DNA of 8,723 nt from DATMBL01 sp035559295 (lineage in GTDB: Bacteria; Desulfobacterota; Binatia; UBA9968): positions 1 through 8,723 of the forward strand of contig DATMBL010000058.1 in assembly GCA_035559295.1 (NCBI GenBank), read 5' to 3'. The position numbers and the translations under genes are program-made. The notes under the pieces were generated by a model. It ran no database searches, was not told the origin of the DNA, and saw only the letters and a program-made list of their open reading frames with translations. Shown piece by piece: positions 4,345-8,723 of the stretch; the stretch's first letter is position 1, and each line of letters starts with the position of its first letter.

Positions 4345-5910
4345 TTGAATCAACTCCTGATATTTGCAATCGCCGGATTCGCCGCCGGCCTCACCCTCAC
4401 TTTGCTGTTCGTGTGGATTCGGCAGAAAAGCCAGCGGCTCCAACTCGAATCCGCTCAGCTGGCCGCCAACCGGATCATCGAGGAGGCGAAAAAGGATGCC
4501 GGCGCAATCAAGAAAGAAGCCGAAATTCAAGCGAAAGACAGCATCCTGCAAGAGCGCTTGGAATTCGAAAAGGAAGTTCGAGAAACGCGCCGGGAGCTGC
4601 AGAACTTGGAAAAGAGGCTGATGGCGCGCGAAGAAGGTATCGATCGGCGGGTCGAATCGTTGGAAAAGCGCGAGAGCGAACTCGATCGGCGCGAAGGGTC
4701 GCTCAAGGCCAGAGAGAAAATCATTGACGATAAGTTGAGCGAATGCGATCGGCAGATCGAACAAGCCCGAAAGCACCTGGAGCAGGTGGCGGGCATGACG
4801 CGCGAAGAGGCGAAGAAAAACCTGATTGACGAAATGGTGGAGGAAGCGCGGCATGAATCGGCGAAACGGATCCGCGTGATCGAAGAAGAAGCCAAGGAGG
4901 AGGCGGTCCGAAGAGGGCAGAAAATCGTCGCGCTCGCGATCGAGAGGCTTGCCGGGGAGTTCGTGGCGGAGCGGTCCGTGACCGTGTTTCCGTTGCCCAA
5001 CGACGAGCTGAAGGGCAAGATCATCGGACGCGAGGGACGCAACATTCGAGCGCTGGAAGCCGCAACCGGGATCGACTTGATTGTGGACGACACCCCCGAG
5101 ACGGTCGTAATCTCCGGGCACAATCCGATCCGTCGGGAAATCGCCCGGCTGTCTCTTGAAAAACTCATTTCCGACGGCCGGATTCATCCCGGCCGGATCG
5201 AGGAAGTGGTGCGGAAGTCGGAACAGGAGATCGAAGAAGCGATTCGCGAAGCGGGCCAAAAGGCCGTCTTCGACGTCGGCATTCACGGCATTCATCCGGA
5301 GCTCGTCAAGCTTCTGGGACGGCTGAAGTATCGCTACAGCTATGCGCAAAACGTGCTGCTCCATTCGATCGAAGCGGCTTTCATCTGCGGCATCATGGCC
5401 TCGGAACTCGGCCTGAACGAGAAGCAGGCGCGGCGCGCGGCGCTGTTGCATGATATCGGCAAGGCGGTCGATCACGAAGTCGAGGGGTCGCACGCGATCA
5501 TCGGCGCCGAGCTTGCGCGGAAGTACGGCGAATCGCCGAAGATCGTCAATGCTATCGCGGCGCACCATGAAGACGTGAAGGCGGAAACGATCCTGGCGCC
5601 GCTCGTGGATGCCGCCGATGCCCTGTCCGGCGCGCGTCCGGGTGCCAGGCGCGAAATGATGGAGAGCTACGTCCGGCGGCTCGAAGAACTCGAACGCATC
5701 ACCAACAGCTTCAAAGGCGTCGAGAAATCATACGCGGTTCAGGCCGGTCGGGAGATCCGCATCATCGTGCAACACGAGCTCGTTTCGGATGACGAAGCGG
5801 CGAGGATGGCGCGCGAGATCGCGCGTAAAATCGAGAAAGAGATGACTTATCCGGGACAGATCAAGGTGACCGTGATCCGCGAGATGCGGGCGGTCGACTA
5901 TGCAAAATAA
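4345..5910 (+). CDS. rny: Ribonuclease Y (membrane-anchored endoribonuclease)
   Basis: A 521-residue RNase Y, which initiates mRNA decay by endonucleolytic cutting and in known cases sits on the inner membrane as a degradosome scaffold. Domains in order: one N-terminal membrane helix (about residues 3-25, LLIFAIAGFAAGLTLTLLF), a long charged coiled coil (28-205), a KH RNA-binding domain with KIIGREGRNIRALE (225-238), and an HD phosphohydrolase domain. Catalytic residues seen are H340 (LLHS), H369-D370 in LLHDIGKAVDHE, H407-H408 and D422 in VDAADALSGARPGARRE. The C-terminal PGQIKVTVIREMRAVDYAK ends typically. Length is normal (B. subtilis 520). The start is TTG, chosen because of the strong ribosome binding site. 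It lies between fau and ymdB; rny-ymdB adjacency is widely conserved. Confidence 0.96.
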   Translation: MNQLLIFAIAGFAAGLTLTLLFVWIRQKSQRLQLESAQLAANRIIEEAKKDAGAIKKEAEIQAKDSILQERLEFEKEVRETRRELQNLEKRLMAREEGIDRRVESLEKRESELDRREGSLKAREKIIDDKLSECDRQIEQARKHLEQVAGMTREEAKKNLIDEMVEEARHESAKRIRVIEEEAKEEAVRRGQKIVALAIERLAGEFVAERSVTVFPLPNDELKGKIIGREGRNIRALEAATGIDLIVDDTPETVVISGHNPIRREIARLSLEKLISDGRIHPGRIEEVVRKSEQEIEEAIREAGQKAVFDVGIHGIHPELVKLLGRLKYRYSYAQNVLLHSIEAAFICGIMASELGLNEKQARRAALLHDIGKAVDHEVEGSHAIIGAELARKYGESPKIVNAIAAHHEDVKAETILAPLVDAADALSGARPGARREMMESYVRRLEELERITNSFKGVEKSYAVQAGREIRIIVQHELVSDDEAARMAREIARKIEKEMTYPGQIKVTVIREMRAVDYAK

Positions 5911-5917
5911 GAACGGT

Positions 5918-5977
5918 GGTTCAAAATTCGGTTCAGGGTTTCGGATCTCGGACTTTGCACTTTGAACCTTGAACCGG
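5918..5977. repeat. TTGAACC/GGTTCAA heptamer repeats, inverted, before ymdB
   Basis: The gap holds GGTTCAAA (5918-5925) and CGGTTCA (5929-5935), then TTTGAACC (5961-5968) joined directly to TTGAACCGG (5969-5977). The right half is two tandem TTGAACC units and the left half contains the reverse complements, so two nested stems can form (5918-5925 with 5961-5968, and 5929-5935 with 5970-5976). No T-run follows. It may be a degenerate dispersed repeat or an mRNA processing hairpin between rny and ymdB. Confidence 0.55.
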
Positions 5978-5989
5978 AAATTTTACGCG

Positions 5990-6784
5990 ATGCGGATTCT
6001 GATTCTTGGCGATGTCGTGGGGCGTCCGGCGCGGAGGGCGCTCCGTGACTTGCTTCCGATTTTGAGCAAACAAGAGCGCATCGATTTGACGATCGCCAAC
6101 GCGGAAAACGCCGCCGGCGGTATGGGAGTGGACCTCAAGAGTGCCGATGAGCTGTTTGCGGCCGGAGCACAGGTGCTAACCTCGGGCAACCACATTTGGA
6201 AGAAGAAGGAGATTTTTCCGTATCTCGACGAGCAACCGAATTTGATCCGGCCGGCGAACTACCCCGCGGGAGCGCCGGGACGAGGTTGGTGCGAATGGCA
6301 AAACCAGCGCGACATGAAGGCGCTGGTCGTCAATGTTCAAGGGCGGGTTTTTATGCCGCACCACGTCGACGACCCTTTCCGGTGCGTGGACGCAATCCTG
6401 CGGGAGCACGCGCACCACTCGCCGGTCGTCATCGTCGATGTGCACGCGGAAGCGACATCGGAAAAGAACGCCCTCGGCTGGCATCTCAACGGCCGGGCAT
6501 CGGTGGTCTTCGGCACGCACACGCACATTCAAACCGCGGATGAACGCATACTTCCGGGCGGTACGGCGTACATCACGGATGTCGGGATGTGCGGTGCCTT
6601 CGACTCGGTTATCGGGATCGAGCGAGACATCGTGATCGAAGGGTTTATGAGCCAACTCCCGCGCCGCTTTGAAGTTGCAACCGACAATATTGTGCTCCAG
6701 GGAATTACCGTAGACATCGATGACCAAACTGGAAAAGCGCGAGAGATCCGCCGTCTACGCGTGCACGCGGAGGAGTACTCCTGA
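5990..6784 (+). CDS. ymdB: YmdB-family metallophosphoesterase (TIGR00282)
   Basis: A 264-residue dinuclear-metal phosphoesterase. The B. subtilis homologue hydrolyses 2',3'-cyclic AMP and affects biofilm formation and RNase Y activity; the E. coli gene called ymdB is unrelated. Seen: MRILILGDVVGRPARR (D8), AENAAGG (E39, N40), LTSGNHIWKKK (N67, H68), VDVHAEATSEK (H150) and FGTHTHIQTAD (H175, H177), which together form the full metal-ligand set of the family. The family's DVGMCG signature is also present. Length is normal. The start is ATG 5990, giving the usual MRIL N-terminus; a TTG at 5969 lies inside the repeat and would add seven atypical residues. The ribosome binding site is weak (GGAA). 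Its stop is two bases before the tyrS start, so the two are co-transcribed. Confidence 0.93.
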   Translation: MRILILGDVVGRPARRALRDLLPILSKQERIDLTIANAENAAGGMGVDLKSADELFAAGAQVLTSGNHIWKKKEIFPYLDEQPNLIRPANYPAGAPGRGWCEWQNQRDMKALVVNVQGRVFMPHHVDDPFRCVDAILREHAHHSPVVIVDVHAEATSEKNALGWHLNGRASVVFGTHTHIQTADERILPGGTAYITDVGMCGAFDSVIGIERDIVIEGFMSQLPRRFEVATDNIVLQGITVDIDDQTGKAREIRRLRVHAEEYS

Positions 6785-6786
6785 AG

Positions 6787-8028
6787 ATGAGCGACATCGA
6801 ACGTCAGCTGGAACTGATCAAGCGCGGCGCGGTAGAGATCGTCCCTGAAGAAGACCTGGTGGCGAAACTCAGACAGGGCAGGCCCCTCAGAATCAAAGCC
6901 GGCTTCGATCCGACGGCGCCCGACCTGCACCTCGGCCACACCGTGCTGATTCAGAAAATGAAGCAGTTTCAGGATCTCGGTCACGAGGTGATTTTTCTGA
7001 TCGGAGATTTTACGGGGATGATCGGCGACCCTTCGGGTAAATCGGAGACGCGCAGGCAGCTGACGAGCGAAGAGGTGATGCACAACGCCGAAACCTACAA
7101 GGAGCAGATCTTCAAAATTCTCGATCCGGAGAGAACCGCCGTCGAGTTCAATCACCGCTGGCTGGAAGGATTGGATGCGGCCGCGATCATCCAGCTGAGC
7201 GCGAAATACACCGTCGCGCGCATGCTCGAACGCGAGGATTTCAAGCAGCGCTATCAAAGGCAGCAATCGATCGGCATTCATGAATTCCTCTACCCGCTGC
7301 TTCAGGGGTATGACTCGGTGGTGCTGAAGGCCGATGTCGAGCTCGGTGGCACGGACCAGCGTTTTAATTTGTTGGTCGGTCGCGATCTCCAGCGCGAGTA
7401 CGGCCAGGAGCCCCAGGTGATCTTGACCATGCCGCTGTTGGAGGGGATCGACGGCGTGCAGAAAATGAGCAAATCGCTCAAGAACTACATCGGCATCAGC
7501 GAGCCACCCGAAGAGATCTTCGGCAAGATCATGTCGATCTCCGACGAGCTCATGTGGCGTTATTACGAGCTGCTGAGCGATCGGAGCTTGGAAGCGATCG
7601 AATCGGCGCGCGCGCGCGTCGAGCGCGGTGAGCTCCACCCGATGGAAGCCAAGAAGGCGCTGGCCGAGGAACTCGTTGCGCGGTTTTATGATGCGACGGC
7701 GGCGCAAGCCGCGCGCGACTATTTCGAAACTCGCCACCAGCGAAAAGCGCTCCCGCGCGGGATCCGCCGGCAGTTTGCGGCGCCGGAGCCGATTTGGATC
7801 TGTCGCCTGCTTCTCGATCTGGGATTCGTGAAGTCGAGCAGCGAGGCGCGCCGGCTCGTGTCTCAAGGCGCGGTCAGAGTTGACGGCGAGGTCGTCGCCG
7901 ACGTCAACTTCGTCTTTGACGGAAACCGCCATCAAGTCGTCGAGGTGGGAAGGAATCGGATCGCCCAGGTCCTGGCGGGCGGCAAGAAAATTCGAACCGA
8001 TCTTGACAGCAGCTCGCGTGCCCGCTAG
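6787..8028 (+). CDS. tyrS: Tyrosyl-tRNA synthetase
   Basis: A 413-residue class I synthetase (EC 6.1.1.1) charging tRNA-Tyr in the cytoplasm. Seen: the Rossmann catalytic domain with the HIGH-type motif DLHLGHT (HLGH at 48-51), GDFTGMIGDPSGKSETR (73-89), the tyrosine-binding GYDSVVLKADVELGGTDQRFN region (174-194), and KMSKS (226-230). The C-terminal S4 RNA-binding domain is clear (WICRLLLDLGFVKSSSEARRLVSQGAVRVDGE, about 337-370). The HLGH form, GGTDQ and length place it with the TyrZ-like bacterial group rather than the E. coli TyrS type. GGAGGAG about a dozen bases upstream lies within the end of ymdB. The gene is the last protein-coding unit before the rRNA operon, and the rRNA promoter begins about 50 bases after its stop. 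Confidence 0.96.
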   Translation: MSDIERQLELIKRGAVEIVPEEDLVAKLRQGRPLRIKAGFDPTAPDLHLGHTVLIQKMKQFQDLGHEVIFLIGDFTGMIGDPSGKSETRRQLTSEEVMHNAETYKEQIFKILDPERTAVEFNHRWLEGLDAAAIIQLSAKYTVARMLEREDFKQRYQRQQSIGIHEFLYPLLQGYDSVVLKADVELGGTDQRFNLLVGRDLQREYGQEPQVILTMPLLEGIDGVQKMSKSLKNYIGISEPPEEIFGKIMSISDELMWRYYELLSDRSLEAIESARARVERGELHPMEAKKALAEELVARFYDATAAQAARDYFETRHQRKALPRGIRRQFAAPEPIWICRLLLDLGFVKSSSEARRLVSQGAVRVDGEVVADVNFVFDGNRHQVVEVGRNRIAQVLAGGKKIRTDLDSSSRAR

Positions 8029-8076
8029 TTTGAGGTTTGCCGCAGCCGATCCGAAAACACTCAGAAGCAATCGGTA

Positions 8077-8105
8077 TTGACAACCTCGGGCGAAGTACTT
8101 ATAAA
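8077..8105 (+). promoter_or_regulatory. Strong sigma70 promoter of the rRNA operon
   Basis: TTGACA (8077-8082) is followed by exactly 17 bases and TATAAA (8100-8105): six of six and five of six consensus matches. Initiation is expected near 8112. This leaves about 180 bases of leader before 16S, normal for an rrn operon. Confidence 0.85.
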
Positions 8106-8111
8106 ACTGCT

Positions 8112-8290
8112 TTGCCCGCTCGTCCCTTTTGGGCGAGGGAACCGGTCTTTGAAAACTAAATAGTAGCGACTGCATGGTTTTTCACTGAAGGTGAGGGGCT
8201 ATGCAGGAGGATTAGGGTTCTCGTCGAGTTGGTTTGAGCGAGCTATCGTACTCGCAGTGAAGAGTTTCAGCCGTTTTGGCTGGAAGGATT
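8112..8290 (+). other. rRNA leader with boxA-like antitermination site and processing hairpins
   Basis: A 7-bp hairpin with one bulged T (CTCG-t-CCC with GGG-CGAG, 8119-8137) is followed by GGTCTTTGAAAACT (8144-8157), similar to boxA of rrn leaders. Further hairpins are CTGCAT/ATGCAG with an inner TCAC/GTGA (8170-8206), GCGAG/CTCGC (8238-8255) and TTTCAGCC/GGCTGGAA (8265-8285). The last lies six bases before the 16S 5' end. The order hairpin-boxA resembles boxB-boxA. The strand partner of the 16S processing stem lies beyond the window. The region contains no gene. Confidence 0.6.

Positions 8291-8723
<433 letters not shown>

Noticed and set aside
3931..5568. Long minus-strand frame opposite fau and rny
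   Set aside because: An antisense shadow of the coiled-coil and HD-domain codons in GC-rich DNA; the plus strand holds complete, motif-bearing fau and rny.
8003..8031. TTGACA-N17-TAGTTT across the tyrS stop as a second rRNA promoter
   Set aside because: The -35 is perfect, but the -10 matches only three of six and lies within coding sequence; the promoter at 8077-8105 is far better.
6529..8175. Long minus-strand frame opposite ymdB and tyrS
   Set aside because: Covers two intact conserved genes and the rRNA promoter, and shows no protein family features.

Overview
The window looks like chromosomal DNA of moderately high GC from an uncultured or poorly described Gram-negative bacterium of the deltaproteobacterial sphere (former Deltaproteobacteria, NC10/Methylomirabilota, Rokubacteria or Binatota-like lineages). 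This rests on the gene order zapB-like/zapA/6S RNA/fau/rny/ymdB/tyrS, on a periplasmic cytochrome c plus SCO pair that implies aerobic copper-oxidase respiration, and on the 16S rRNA 5' region. I cannot place it more precisely by eye. There is no sign of phage, transposons, CRISPR or an island; this is mainly housekeeping sequence.

Region 1 (1-1571, minus strand): a nickel-responsive regulator of the NikR family, followed downstream by an MFS transporter with a histidine-rich N-terminus that runs off the left edge. The transporter frame is open for all 355 visible codons. The pair suggests a small nickel-homeostasis module.

Region 2 (1698-2775, plus strand): a small secreted mono-haem cytochrome c whose stop codon overlaps the start of a SCO1/SenC copper chaperone, ending near a weak terminator-like element. 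The pair is divergent from nikR and probably supports cytochrome oxidase.

Region 3 (2812-3708): a sigma70-type promoter, a ZapB-like coiled-coil protein and ZapA (FtsZ-ring factors). A 320-base non-coding stretch follows that folds almost end to end. I read its core (3441-3692) as 6S RNA, flanked by a separate 5' hairpin and a hairpin that ends at the next start codon. The outer 6S stem is unusually long.

Region 4 (3709-8028): 5-formyltetrahydrofolate cyclo-ligase, RNase Y (TTG start behind a near-perfect ribosome binding site), a YmdB-type metallophosphoesterase and tyrosyl-tRNA synthetase, all co-directional. A short gap before ymdB carries TTGAACC/GGTTCAA repeats.

Region 5 (8029-8723): a strong consensus rRNA promoter, a leader with boxA-like sequence and several hairpins, then the first ~430 bases of 16S rRNA, which continues beyond the window.

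No wholly novel system was found. The best leads are the His-rich MFS/NikR pair and the extended 6S RNA region.
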